DNA of 64,000 nt from Corynebacterium occultum (GCF_009734425.1 NZ_CP046455.1:124001-188000); one strand, 5' to 3'. Counted from the stretch's first letter, positions 27,496 through 36,216 are shown. The notes: a model not told the origin generated them from the sequence alone. Made by a program: numbers and translations.

Positions 27496-27512
27496 GCTTG
27501 ACGACGCCCCCC
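27496..27512 (+). repeat. Interspersed 17-nt motif, copy 5
   Basis: GCTTGACGACGCCCCCC begins 4 bases after the hydrolase stop; its last two bases are part of the terminator stem. Confidence 0.65.
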
Positions 27513-27553
27513 GCGGTGGCCCGGCTTTCCAGGCTGGGCCACCGCGGTTTTTT
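27511..27553 (+). terminator. Terminator of the uridine operon
   Basis: CCGCGGTGGCCC (27511-27522) pairs perfectly with GGGCCACCGCGG (27536-27547) and is followed by six T. Confidence 0.9.
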
Positions 27554-27608
27554 CTTAGCTATCCTGGGGCCAAGAAACTCCCACGACCACAGCACTGAGG
27601 AGTCCGGT

Positions 27609-28505
27609 ATGGCGAAGTTGCTTGTGTTGGCCCGGGATCTGGACCGGATCGAGATGATCGACACGGAAAGCGGAGAACGCGAGGTCATCATCACCGACAC
27701 CGGGCCGCACCCGGATGGCGTGGTCTGTGATGGCAGCACCATCTACTGGACCACGATGGGGGAGCGGACCTCCCTGGCCCCCGGTGGTGAAGCGGTGTAC
27801 GGCGGGGTCGACGGTGGGGTTCACGCCATCGACGTCGACGGTGCCCATCGCCGGGACATCGTGGCCCCCGGTGGCATCACCACCGGCAAACAGGTGGCGC
27901 TCGATGCCCGGGGCAATCTCTACCTGGGTAACCGGGAAGGTTTTTCCCTGGTCACCGTCGGCACCGACGGCAGTGGATTGCGGGATCTGGTCAAACATGA
28001 TGGCTCGGATGGGGAACGTGACTGGATTGTCGGGGTGGCCATCGATGAGGCCAACGGCCACATCTACTGGTCCCAAAAAGGTTCCTTCACCGGGGGAGAC
28101 GGCAGAATCTTCCGTGCCGGACTGGAGATCCCGGTGGGGGAGACCGCAGAGAACCGGAGTGATATTGAAGTGCTCTGGGAGAATCTGCCGGCCCCGATTG
28201 ATCTGGAACTGATCGAGGACAGGCTGCTCTGGACTGACCGTGGTTCCGGTTCCTGGCCCGGAGGTAACTCACTCAACCGGGCCAAGGTGCCGCCGGTGGG
28301 TCAGAAGGGGGAGCCTCCCACCATCCTCGGGGAGGGTTTTGGGGAGGCCATCGGCCTGGCGGTGGAGCAGCAGAAAAAGGTTGCTTATGTGGCTGATCTT
28401 TCCGGCAAGATCTGGAAGGTTCCCGCCCCGGAAGGTCTTGAGGGTGAAACCGCACTGGTGCTTGACCTGGGGTTCCCGCTGACTGGGCTGAATCTGGTGC
28501 AGTAG
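27609..28505 (+). CDS. YWTD/SMP-30-like beta-propeller protein
   Basis: The 298-residue protein has LDL-receptor class B-like repeats: I-Y-W-T near 50, H-I-Y-W-S-Q near 155, L-L-W-T-D-R near 208, with D-G-V and I-G-V-A/L-A-V strands between. This predicts a six-bladed propeller. No signal peptide is seen, so it is probably cytosolic. SMP-30-like proteins can be lactonases, but the metal-binding residues are not evident. AGGAG precedes ATG 27609, which is 56 bases after the uridine terminator, so it has its own promoter. Function unknown. Confidence 0.75.
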   Translation: MAKLLVLARDLDRIEMIDTESGEREVIITDTGPHPDGVVCDGSTIYWTTMGERTSLAPGGEAVYGGVDGGVHAIDVDGAHRRDIVAPGGITTGKQVALDARGNLYLGNREGFSLVTVGTDGSGLRDLVKHDGSDGERDWIVGVAIDEANGHIYWSQKGSFTGGDGRIFRAGLEIPVGETAENRSDIEVLWENLPAPIDLELIEDRLLWTDRGSGSWPGGNSLNRAKVPPVGQKGEPPTILGEGFGEAIGLAVEQQKKVAYVADLSGKIWKVPAPEGLEGETALVLDLGFPLTGLNLVQ

Positions 28506-28533
28506 GGCCTGGCTGTCTGGCGGCGCTGCCCGG

Positions 28534-28550
28534 GCGGAGCGTCGATAAGC
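28534..28550 (-). repeat. Interspersed 17-nt motif, copy 6
   Basis: On the minus strand it reads GCTTATCGACGCTCCGC, 28 bases after the propeller gene and opposite to it. Confidence 0.5.
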
Positions 28551-28603
28551 GTCGGGTTGGGGCGCTGAGGGCATCCAAAAGGTTGATTTTCATCCGCAGG
28601 GGG

Positions 28604-28644
28604 TTGCGCCCATCACATATATGGATAAGGTGAGCCTAACCATA
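28604..28644 (+). promoter_or_regulatory. hmuO promoter with DtxR box
   Basis: TAAGGTGAGCCTAACCATA at 28626-28644 matches the 19-bp DtxR consensus at 15 of 19 positions. Its first six bases are also a -10 box (TAAGGT), 16 bases after TTGCGC. Iron-loaded DtxR bound here would block RNA polymerase. Confidence 0.8.
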
Positions 28645-28689
28645 AAATAGATGCCCAAATGAAAGTATTTGAAGGGAGGGGAGTTCATC

Positions 28690-29355
28690 ATGCAACTCGC
28701 CATCGAAAAGTCCTTGTCCACCAGCCTTCGGGAATGCACCTCTGCCGCGCACACCGACGCCGAGCAGTCCCCGTTCATGTCCCTGCTCCTGGAGGGCAAG
28801 CTTTCCCGCGAGGCTGCGGCCGCCTATACTGGACAGCTCTGGTTCATCTACTCGGCCCTGGAGCAGGGCGTGCGCGCGGTGTCACAGCGGCCCTTCATGT
28901 CCCTCATCACTGATGTTCGTCTGGAGCGTCTGGAATCCCTGGAACATGACCTGGTGGAACTGCTGGGAGCCAGCTGGCGGGATGAATTGCAGGCCTACCC
29001 GGGCACGGTGGAATATGTTCACCGCCTGAACCGCCTGGCGGCGGCGGAGGATGATCTCGGGCTGATCGCCCACCATTATGTCCGTTATCTGGGGGATCTG
29101 GCTGGTGGCCAGGTCATCGCGCGGATCTTGAACCGCTCCTATGGCATCGGGGAGCAGGGTCTGAGCTTCTATGACTTCTCCGGCATCGGCAAAATCAAGC
29201 CCTACCGGGATGATTACCGTTCCCGCCTCGACGCACTGGAACTCAATGGGAGGCAGGTGGCGCACCTGATCGCTGAGGCCAACCGGGCCTTCGCCCTGAA
29301 CCAGGGGGCTTTCCGGGACCTGGCGGAGCATTATGTTCCGGCATCGAAACTCTGA
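28690..29355 (+). CDS. hmuO: Heme oxygenase
   Basis: The 221-residue enzyme degrades haem to biliverdin, CO and iron. It aligns along its length with C. diphtheriae HmuO: proximal His21 (S-A-A-H-T-D-A-E), F-M-S-L-L-L-E-G-K-L, and the distal block A-H-H-Y-V-R-Y-L-G-D-L-A-G-G-Q-V-I-A-R with Asp136, which organises oxygen activation. The start follows GGGAGGGG by 8 bases. A DtxR box over the promoter predicts expression under iron limitation. No haem transporter genes are adjacent. Confidence 0.95.
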   Translation: MQLAIEKSLSTSLRECTSAAHTDAEQSPFMSLLLEGKLSREAAAAYTGQLWFIYSALEQGVRAVSQRPFMSLITDVRLERLESLEHDLVELLGASWRDELQAYPGTVEYVHRLNRLAAAEDDLGLIAHHYVRYLGDLAGGQVIARILNRSYGIGEQGLSFYDFSGIGKIKPYRDDYRSRLDALELNGRQVAHLIAEANRAFALNQGAFRDLAEHYVPASKL

Positions 29356-29473
29356 CGCTCCAGCACCTGCCTGAGCTTTCGCTCTGGGCGGGCTGGGGAA
29401 GTACCCGTGGATCAGGGAAAAATATGATCAAACATGGCCTCGGGGCTCTCATGGCGGCATGGCACGGTGGGTC

Positions 29474-29515
29474 TTGACGAAAAATACTGAGGTGATATAG
29501 GTTAGCCTTACCTTT
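29474..29515 (+). promoter_or_regulatory. Promoter with DtxR box before an unknown gene
   Basis: TTGACG (29474-29479) and TAGGTT (29498-29503) are spaced by 18 bases. The -10 lies inside ATAGGTTAGCCTTACCTTT (29497-29515), which matches the DtxR consensus at 15 of 19 positions. Confidence 0.8.
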
Positions 29516-29528
29516 ATTTAGGAGCCTG

Positions 29529-30272
29529 ATGATCGCTTATACTTCTTATGCGGAAAATCTCACCCGCCGCATCCTTGCTGGTGCCGGTGGGTTGTCTCTG
29601 GTGCCCTACCGGGTTGATCCGCAAGCCTATGTCTCTGTCCTGGCACACGGGGTTGACCCCTCCGGCAGGGTCCTCGTCCTGTGCGCTGTCGAAGACGCGG
29701 AGCTGATAGGGGATACAGCGGTCCGGGTGGACAGTGTGAAGAAGGCGTTGGAATTCGATGTCGACATCACCGTCGCCAGTCTTCACGCCCTCGCACACAT
29801 CAGCTGGCTGGCTGAGGGTGAAGGAGTAGCTGGCTTCGGCTACCACCCCATATCGCACCTCCGGGTCGGGGTGCTGGAGCTGGATACCATCTACGTCCGT
29901 GACCCCCACGGGACCACCAAGAGTGAATTTTCCGACCTGATGCCCGGGGTGCTGGAGGCTGGGGCCTCCTTCGATGAACTGGATGCCCGGAATGAGATTG
30001 GCCGACTCAGTTTCTCCCAGCTGTCTGGCCTGGTGGCCGGTGTCTCGATGGGGGTGCTGCCGGGATTCATTCTCTCGGACCGGGAACAATCGCTGTGCGG
30101 TGCCCACCAAAACCGGATCTGGGTCGCGGACGTCGACCGCCATGGTGTGGTTCTCTTCCGGGCCGGTGAACGCCGGATCACCACCGCGATGGTCCGCTTC
30201 CCCGAACAGGTGGATTCCCTCGCAGATCTGGCCGAGGCAGTTGCTGCCCTGGCTGAGCAGGTCTCTGTCTGA
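29529..30272 (+). CDS. Iron-regulated protein of unknown function
   Basis: The 247-residue soluble protein is not one I can assign. It is rich in short strands (S-V-L-A-H-G-V-D-P-S-G-R-V-L-V-L-C-A, V-G-V-L-E-L-D-T-I-Y-V) followed by helices, resembling in outline the split-barrel haem/flavin-binding fold of HugZ-like proteins, but without a decisive motif. AGGAGcctg precedes the ATG. Its promoter carries a DtxR box, and it follows hmuO by 173 bases. By context it may act in haem or iron use, for example as a partner or successor to heme oxygenase. That is inference. Confidence 0.7.
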   Translation: MIAYTSYAENLTRRILAGAGGLSLVPYRVDPQAYVSVLAHGVDPSGRVLVLCAVEDAELIGDTAVRVDSVKKALEFDVDITVASLHALAHISWLAEGEGVAGFGYHPISHLRVGVLELDTIYVRDPHGTTKSEFSDLMPGVLEAGASFDELDARNEIGRLSFSQLSGLVAGVSMGVLPGFILSDREQSLCGAHQNRIWVADVDRHGVVLFRAGERRITTAMVRFPEQVDSLADLAEAVAALAEQVSV

Positions 30273-30408
30273 CGCTGTTCATCGAGCGGCTGCTGGGGTG
30301 CCCGGCAACCAGGGAAACGCGCAGGGCCCCGTCGCCTGGGGGACCCTGCGCGTTCGTGGATGTCGGATGAAATATGGGTGAATGATCAGGGGGAATGTGC
30401 CCCCCTTT

Positions 30409-30693
30409 TTAGCGTGCGTTGTAGTCGGCGCACATCGCGGACTCGCCCACGATGCTGATGCTGTCGGCGGCGCACATGAGGTCCTTGTTGTGGGTGCAGT
30501 CCAGGCGGTGGCAGGCACCGACCTCGCTGTGGGCATCGGAGATCCCGGCCCGGATGTCGAGGGTGGTGAAGGTTCCGCAGGCTGCGGCATTTTCGCCGCC
30601 CACGGTGATGGCGTAGGCGTTGCAGCCGCCGTCATTGAAGGCGCAGGCGGTGGTGGTGCAGGACGAGACATTGGTGATGGTGGGTGTGGACAT
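30409..30693 (-). CDS. Cys-rich DUF1540 protein
   Basis: The 94-residue protein carries two copies of the DUF1540 pattern: C-T-T-T-A-C-A-F-N-D-G-G-C-N-A with C-G-T-F (residues 12-41) and C-H-R-L-D-C with C-A-A-D and C-A-D-Y (61-91). Nine cysteines suggest metal binding, but the function of the family is unknown. AGGAG precedes the start. On the minus strand a TATAAT hexamer at 30755-30760 is a likely -10, leaving a 60-base leader. The protein has no signal peptide. Confidence 0.8.
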   Translation of the reverse strand: MSTPTITNVSSCTTTACAFNDGGCNAYAITVGGENAAACGTFTTLDIRAGISDAHSEVGACHRLDCTHNKDLMCAADSISIVGESAMCADYNAR

Positions 30694-30886
30694 CGGGGAT
30701 CAGCTCCTGAGTTGGTGATTGTCCTCAATGGGTGTCGCGCATCTGACACTGCCCATTATAAATCCCCTGACCTGCATAAACCACCAAGTTTAGGCTATCT
30801 ATAGAAAGGCTGGCCAGGCGATTTTACCTGCCATTGGGGAAAACTCCAGCTGAACATCACCCGGTGTTTCCTTAATTCTCCCCGGC

Positions 30887-31600
30887 TCAGCTCTCCGGGC
30901 TCAGGGCGAAGAACCAGGTGATGTGGTGCCTTAACGCCTTCGCGGCATCCCCACCACGTCGCTCCCGGAAGGCCGCCAGGATCACCCGATGCTGTGCCTG
31001 CAGTTCATCCCGGACCTCTGCCCAATCGGGCAGCTGAGCCACCGTCTCCTGCACGTAGCTGATGGTGGCCTGGCGGAGGGAATCCATGATGGTCTCCACC
31101 ACCACATTGCCGGCCAGGGAACTTAGTTTCACGTGAAACTCCGCGTCGAGGACATGGTATTCATCAGCCGGCAGATCAGGCTCATCCATCTGCGCCACCA
31201 GTTCCGCTGCCCGCTCCAGGGTGGTGGTGCGCCCCGGGGACTCCGGTGCGGTGGCCGCCTCCAGCGCGGACTGGGTCTCCAACAGCAGGCGGGCCTGCAC
31301 AAGATCCCGGATCGGCAGGGAACGGGTGGCCACATGCATCCGCAGTGCCCAGGCCAGCGCCGCGGAGGGTTCGGATATTACGGTGGCGCCGGCAGTCGGG
31401 CCGGATCCGGTGGCGGAGCGGACCAGTCCCATCACATCGAGGATGCGGATCGCCTCCCGCACCGAAGCGCGGGAAATACTGAACTGTTCCGCCAGCACAC
31501 GTTCACTGGGCAGTTTGTCCCCGATCGAGATCTCCCCGGAGCGCAGTGTGTCCTCGATCCAGTCAAGAACGACGTTATAGGCGCGGGGTGCGGGGGTCAT
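30887..31600 (-). CDS. lldR: FadR-type GntR regulator of lactate genes
   Basis: The 237-residue repressor has a GntR winged helix (K-L-P-S-E-R-V-L-A-E-Q-F-S-I-S-R-A-S-V-R-E-A near 30-50) and an all-helical FCD effector domain with D-A-E-F-H and later His ligands for metal and lactate. AGGAG precedes ATG 31600. It follows the lactate permease on the same strand and faces lutABC beyond it, so LldR is the clear match. L-lactate should release it from TNGTNNNACNA-type operators, seen at 33535-33656. The codons for F-H-V-K-L form a parS-like palindrome. Confidence 0.88.
   Translation of the reverse strand: MTPAPRAYNVVLDWIEDTLRSGEISIGDKLPSERVLAEQFSISRASVREAIRILDVMGLVRSATGSGPTAGATVISEPSAALAWALRMHVATRSLPIRDLVQARLLLETQSALEAATAPESPGRTTTLERAAELVAQMDEPDLPADEYHVLDAEFHVKLSSLAGNVVVETIMDSLRQATISYVQETVAQLPDWAEVRDELQAQHRVILAAFRERRGGDAAKALRHHITWFFALSPES
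31125..31140. other. parS-like ParB-binding site
   Basis: AGTTTCACGTGAAACT is a perfect 16-bp palindrome whose inner 14 bases equal those of the parS consensus TGTTTCACGTGAAACA. It lies within lldR. Its TTT and AAA codons depart from the TTC and AAG preferred in this GC-rich genome. Confidence 0.6.
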
Positions 31601-31693
31601 GGCAATCTCCTGGGGGTGGGGGTGGGAGAGCTCAATCTTAGGCACCACCCTCCCCGGGCTGAGCGTCCAGGCCCCACCGCCGGCACCGTGGGT

Positions 31694-31710
31694 GGGGGAC
31701 GTCGTCAAGC
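31694..31710 (-). repeat. Interspersed 17-nt motif, copy 7
   Basis: On the minus strand it reads GCTTGACGACGTCCCCC, 24 bases after the lactate permease stop and in the same orientation. Confidence 0.6.
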
Positions 31711-31734
31711 GGTGTGGGGCGGGGCGGTTCCGGC

Positions 31735-33405
31735 TCAGGGGGTGGGCAGCATGAAGGCGAGCACATTGGACTGCAGGAACACCAGGCAGCAGAGCACGAA
31801 CAGCAGGCCCAGGGACCACCACATCACGGCCCGGAAGATGGCGGATTCCTTGCCTTCCATGCCCACGGCGGTGGCGGCGATGGCCAGGGACTGCGGGGAG
31901 ACCATCTTGCCCACCACACCACCGGAGGTGTTGGCGGCGACCAGGAGATGAGGATCGGCTCCGATCCCCTCAGCTGCGGTCTGCTGCAGGTTGGCGAAGA
32001 GGGCATTCGCGGAGGTGTCGGAACCGGTCACCGCGGTGCCCAGCCAGCCGAGCACCGGGGAGAAGAAGGCGAAGATGGCCCCCAGGCCCGCGAACCAGGT
32101 GCCGATGGCGATGGTCTGGCCGGAAAAGTTCATCACATAGGCCAGTGCCAGCACCGCGACGATGGTCAGGGCGGCGAAACGCATCCGCCAGAAAGAGCGG
32201 CCGATCTCGGCCAGGGCATCACCGATGCCGAGCTTGAATTTACCGTTGTGGTTGAAGAAGGCGTAGATGATCGTGACCAGCAGGCCCGAGATGAGCAGCA
32301 GGGTGCCCGGGCTGGAGAGCCACTGGAAGTTATAGACGGTGCTGGTGAGAACTTCACCATCTTCCTTGAACAGGCGGCCGTCCAGGCCGGGCCAGGGGAA
32401 TTTCAGGTCGGTGGTGGCCAGCGCCGCCGGCACATCCACCCCGAACCGCCACAGCTTGGCGATGGCGAAGACCACCACGACCAGCAGGTAGGGGACCAGG
32501 GCCATCCAGATCCGACCGGGGGTCAGGCCCTCAGCGGTGGGGCGGGCAGGGGCTTCGAGGCGCTCCCGAACTCCCTCGGTGTCCTTCGGCTGCCAGAAGC
32601 GCATGAGGAGAACCGCGGCACCCAGGCCCACCAGGGCGGCGACGACATCGGTGAGTTCATAGGAGAAGTAGGTGGCTGACCACCACTGGGCGATGGCGAA
32701 GGAACCGCCGATGGCCAGGGCTGCCGGCCAGGCCTGCTTCAGACCCTTCCAGCCGTCGATGATCAGCAGGAGGAAGAAGGGAACCATGACCGCGAGGAAA
32801 GGGGCCTGGTGGCCGACGACGGCACCGATATGTGCCGGGTCCAGCCCGGTGAGGGTGCCGGCGGTGGTGATGGGGATGGCGATGGCGCCGAAGGCCACCG
32901 GGGCGGTGTTGGCGATCAGCACCACCGTCGCGGTCTTCAGGGGTTTCAGGCCGAGAGCCAGGATCATGGTTGCGGTGATCGCCACCGGGGCGCCGAAACC
33001 GGCGAGGGCCTCAAGCAGGCCACCGAAACAGAAAGCGATGAGGATGGCCTGGATGCGCAGGTCACCGCCGCCGATCTGGTCGAAGATGGCGCGCATGTCC
33101 TCGAATCTTCCGGAGAGCACTGTGACCTGGTAGAACCACAGTGCCATGACCACGATCCAGACGATCGGGAAGAAGCCGAAGACCGCTCCCTGGCTGGCGG
33201 AGAGTAGGGCCAGATTCCAGGGCATCCCGAAGGCGAAGATGGCCACGAGCAGGGCCACCGCCAGGGAGGTGAGGCCGGCGACATAGGCCTTGGCCTTCAC
33301 CAGGAGCAGCATCGCGAAGAAGGTGATCAGGGGGAGGGTGCCGACCAGGGCAGTCAGGGCCAGATTGCCGCCGACTGCATCGGTCAACGCGGTGTATGTG
33401 TTCAC
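31735..33405 (-). CDS. lctP: L-lactate permease (LctP family)
   Basis: The 556-residue membrane protein has about 13-14 hydrophobic helices in the LctP pattern: G-F-F-P-I-V-W-I-V, A-F-C-F-G-G-L-L-E-A-L-A-G-F-G-A-P-V-A near 125-145, and S-P-V-L-G-W-L-G-T-A-V-T-G-S-D-T-S-A-N near 455-475. It imports lactate with protons. GTG 33405 is chosen because AGGAGA lies 6 bases upstream and the protein then starts at the first helix; longer starts add a hydrophilic stretch. It is divergent from lutABC and shares its operator region. Confidence 0.92.
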   Translation of the reverse strand: MNTYTALTDAVGGNLALTALVGTLPLITFFAMLLLVKAKAYVAGLTSLAVALLVAIFAFGMPWNLALLSASQGAVFGFFPIVWIVVMALWFYQVTVLSGRFEDMRAIFDQIGGGDLRIQAILIAFCFGGLLEALAGFGAPVAITATMILALGLKPLKTATVVLIANTAPVAFGAIAIPITTAGTLTGLDPAHIGAVVGHQAPFLAVMVPFFLLLIIDGWKGLKQAWPAALAIGGSFAIAQWWSATYFSYELTDVVAALVGLGAAVLLMRFWQPKDTEGVRERLEAPARPTAEGLTPGRIWMALVPYLLVVVVFAIAKLWRFGVDVPAALATTDLKFPWPGLDGRLFKEDGEVLTSTVYNFQWLSSPGTLLLISGLLVTIIYAFFNHNGKFKLGIGDALAEIGRSFWRMRFAALTIVAVLALAYVMNFSGQTIAIGTWFAGLGAIFAFFSPVLGWLGTAVTGSDTSANALFANLQQTAAEGIGADPHLLVAANTSGGVVGKMVSPQSLAIAATAVGMEGKESAIFRAVMWWSLGLLFVLCCLVFLQSNVLAFMLPTP

Positions 33406-33534
33406 GCGTATCTCCTGAGAGGAATGGGAAGTGGTGGTTTTCTTCTCCGGGGTGGCGCCTTCGCCAGGCCCGGGCTCCGAGGGCAATCCCGGAGTGGTTG
33501 AGATTGACATGCAGCGCACATGGGGGAGGGTTGC

Positions 33535-33592
33535 GGACTGACCACTGTGGACTGACCACATGAGAATATATGGCGTGGATCACTACCGTCAA
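33535..33592 (-). promoter_or_regulatory. lctP promoter with tandem LldR-like operators
   Basis: On the minus strand TTGACG (33587-33592) and TATATT (33565-33570) are spaced by 16 bases. Just downstream, GTGGTCAGTCC occurs twice as a 14-base direct repeat (33549-33559 and 33535-33545). Each copy holds the TNGT half of the LldR operator with one mismatch in the other half. Confidence 0.6.
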
Positions 33593-33617
33593 GAGTTTCC
33601 GCCGGAAAAGAAAAGCT

Positions 33618-33656
33618 TTGCGTGATCTGCCTCACTGGTTTATTATGGTCAGACCA
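33618..33656 (+). promoter_or_regulatory. lutABC promoter with LldR operator
   Basis: TTGCGT (33618-33623) and TATTAT (33641-33646) are spaced by 17 bases. TGGTCAGACCA (33646-33656) fits TNGTNNNACNA exactly and overlaps the -10 end, so bound repressor would block initiation. Confidence 0.75.
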
Positions 33657-33757
33657 CAGTGGGGCACAGCGGGGCCAGCCCCGCCCCCGAGGTGGCCCCT
33701 CACTCCCTCCCATCCCTCCCCGCCTTCTTCCTCTCCCTCATCATCCGGAGGTCACGA

Positions 33758-34615
33758 ATGAGAATCGCACTTTTCAGCACCTGCATCGTGGACGCGATGT
33801 ACCCCAAGGTCGCGCTCGCCACGGTCCGTGTCCTCGAGCGCCTCGGCCATGAAGTCGTCTTCCCCCCAGGCCAGGGCTGTTGCTCCCAGATGCACGTCAA
33901 CTCCGGCTACTTCGATGACGCCCTGCCCGTGGTCCGCAACCACGTCAAGGCCTTCAGCGCCGCCTCCTATGATGTGGCGGTGGCACCCTCCGGCTCCTGT
34001 GTGGCCTCCCTCGGCCACCAGCAGCCGATGATCGCCCGCGCCGGGGGAGATGAACACCTCGCACAGCAGGCCCAGGACATCGCCGATAACACCTATGAAC
34101 TGGCACAGCTGCTCACTGATGTCCTCGGCGTCACCGATGCGGCCTCCCAGCTGGGTTCCTGGTTCCCGGAAAAGGTCACCTACCACCCCTCCTGCCATGG
34201 CATGCGTCTCCTGCGCCTGGGGGATCGGCAGAAGAACCTGGTCCAATCAGTCGGCGACATCGACTTCGTTGAGCTTCCCGACCCCGAGGAATGCTGCGGT
34301 TTCGGCGGCACCTTCTCCTTCAAGAACCCCGATGTCTCCGCCGCGATGGCCGATGAGAAGATCGGCAACATCGAAAAGACCGGAGCTGATCTGTGCACCG
34401 GTGGGGACTCCTCCTGCCTGATGCACCTCGGGGGCGCCCTGGCCCGCCGAAAATCCCCGATCCGCACCGTTCACCTGGCGGAAATCCTCGCCTCAACGAA
34501 GGAGAACCCCCTGCTGGTTGATGGTCCGGTGGAGCTGTCCATCACCGAGAACGACCTCGCCAAGACCAGCCCCTCCACCGCCAGCCCCTCCACCATCGAA
34601 GGAGCGAACCGATGA
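33758..34615 (+). CDS. lutA: Lactate utilisation protein A (Fe-S oxidoreductase)
   Basis: The 285-residue protein has two cysteine-rich CCG-type domains: G-Q-G-C-C-S-Q and H-V-N-S-G-Y in the first half, then H-P-S-C-H-G-M-R-L-L and E-E-C-C-G-F-G-G-T-F near 140-190. LutA is part of the LutABC complex that oxidises L-lactate to pyruvate. The last 30 residues are a Thr/Ser-rich tail beyond the usual length. GGAGG lies 7 bases before ATG 33758. Its stop overlaps the lutB start by 4 bases, indicating translational coupling. Confidence 0.93.
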   Translation: MRIALFSTCIVDAMYPKVALATVRVLERLGHEVVFPPGQGCCSQMHVNSGYFDDALPVVRNHVKAFSAASYDVAVAPSGSCVASLGHQQPMIARAGGDEHLAQQAQDIADNTYELAQLLTDVLGVTDAASQLGSWFPEKVTYHPSCHGMRLLRLGDRQKNLVQSVGDIDFVELPDPEECCGFGGTFSFKNPDVSAAMADEKIGNIEKTGADLCTGGDSSCLMHLGGALARRKSPIRTVHLAEILASTKENPLLVDGPVELSITENDLAKTSPSTASPSTIEGANR

Positions 34616-36216
34616 GCCCGATCTCCCTGGGCATGCCCGGCGTGCTGAGCCATGCCTCCGAATCATCCAACCTGCACGCCGATGAGTCTTTCCCTGCTGC
34701 GGCGCAGAAAGAAATGGGAAATACCCAGATGCGGGCGAATATCCGCCACGCCACCCACACCATTCGGGGCAAGCGTGCCCGGGTGGTTGATGAACTCCCG
34801 GACTGGGAGGATCTGCGTGATGCCGGTTCCGCCCTGAAACAGCAGGTCATGGCGAACCTGCCGGAACTGCTGGAGAAGTTCGAACGCAACTTCACCGCCC
34901 GCGGAGGCCACATCCACTGGGCCCGTGACGGGGAGGAGGCCAACCGGATCATCACGGAGCTGGTGCAGCAGACCGGGTCGAAGGAGGTCATCAAGATCAA
35001 GTCGATGGCCACCCAGGAGATCAACCTGGAGGAGCACCTCAATGCCCACGGCATCACCGCCACCGAAACCGACCTGGCGGAACTGATCGTCCAGCTCGGC
35101 CATGACAAGCCCTCCCACATCCTGGTCCCGGCCATCCACCGCAACCGCGATGAGATCCGCGATATCTTCCTCCGGGAAATGCCCGAGGTCCCGGCGGATC
35201 TGACAAATGACCCCAAGGTCCTGGCGGAGGCGGCCCGGGTCCACCTGCGGGAGAAATTCCTCAGCACCTCGGTGGCCATCTCCGGCGCCAACTTCGGGGT
35301 GGCTGATTCCGGCACCCTGACCATCGTCGAATCAGAGGGCAACGGCCGGATGTGTCTGACCCTGCCGGACACGTTGATCTCGGTGATGGGCATTGAGAAG
35401 CTGATCCCCACCTTCGCCGACCTGGAGGTCTTCCTCCAGCTGCTGCCCCGTTCCTCCACCGGGGAGCGGATGAACCCCTATACCTCCATGTGGACCGGAG
35501 TGACCCCGGGGGATGGCCCCCAGAACATGCACCTGGTGCTGCTGGACAACGGCCGCTCCGCGGTTCTCGACGACCCCGAGGGCCGTTCCGCGTTGCACTG
35601 CATCCGCTGCTCCGCCTGCCTGAATGTCTGCCCCGTCTATGAACAGGCCGGTGGGCATGCCTACGGCTCCACCTACCCGGGGCCGATCGGCGCGATCCTT
35701 TCACCCCAGCTCACGGGCATCACCTCCGCGGAAAACGCCTCGCTGCCCTATGCCTCCTCGCTCTGTGGCGCCTGCTTCGACGCCTGCCCGGTCAAGATCA
35801 ACATCCCGGAGATCCTGGTTCACCTGCGGGATGAGGATGTGCGCACCCAGCACGGGGAGCGCGGGCCTTCAGCTGACTCCGCTGCGGCCAAGAGCCGCCT
35901 GGCCAAACTCAGGGCGAAGCTGCCACGGGTGCCCTCTGAAATGGACGTCATGATGAAGGGCGCCTCGGTGATGATGTCCTCCGGCAAGATGATGTCCCTG
36001 GCTGAACGTGCCCTGCCCTTGGGCCGCATCCTCGCCGGCAGGGACCAGGCGATCACCTGGCTGCCGGGTGTCGCCGGGGGGTGGACCGATGAACGCGATA
36101 TCCCCGCCCCACCGAAGCAGTCCTTCCGTAACTGGTGGGCGGAACACGAGAATGAGACCGCAGCGCGCGTCGCCCGCGATGGCGGCCCCCGCAATCTTGG
36201 AAAGGACGAGCAATGA
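34612..36216 (+). CDS. lutB: Lactate utilisation protein B (LUD plus ferredoxin domains)
   Basis: The 534-residue protein has an N-terminal LUD domain (about 70-310, with A-N-F-G-V-A-D-S-G near 225 and E-S-E-G-N-G-R). A dicluster ferredoxin domain follows, with C-I-R-C-S-A-C-L-N-V-C-P near residue 329 and C-G-A-C-F-D-A-C-P near 384, each binding a 4Fe-4S cluster. It is the electron-transfer subunit of the LutABC lactate oxidase. It overlaps lutA and lutC by 4 bases each (ATGA junctions). The C-terminal 70 residues are hydrophilic with a W-W-A-E-H segment typical of actinobacterial LutB. Confidence 0.93.
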   Translation: MSPISLGMPGVLSHASESSNLHADESFPAAAQKEMGNTQMRANIRHATHTIRGKRARVVDELPDWEDLRDAGSALKQQVMANLPELLEKFERNFTARGGHIHWARDGEEANRIITELVQQTGSKEVIKIKSMATQEINLEEHLNAHGITATETDLAELIVQLGHDKPSHILVPAIHRNRDEIRDIFLREMPEVPADLTNDPKVLAEAARVHLREKFLSTSVAISGANFGVADSGTLTIVESEGNGRMCLTLPDTLISVMGIEKLIPTFADLEVFLQLLPRSSTGERMNPYTSMWTGVTPGDGPQNMHLVLLDNGRSAVLDDPEGRSALHCIRCSACLNVCPVYEQAGGHAYGSTYPGPIGAILSPQLTGITSAENASLPYASSLCGACFDACPVKINIPEILVHLRDEDVRTQHGERGPSADSAAAKSRLAKLRAKLPRVPSEMDVMMKGASVMMSSGKMMSLAERALPLGRILAGRDQAITWLPGVAGGWTDERDIPAPPKQSFRNWWAEHENETAARVARDGGPRNLGKDEQ

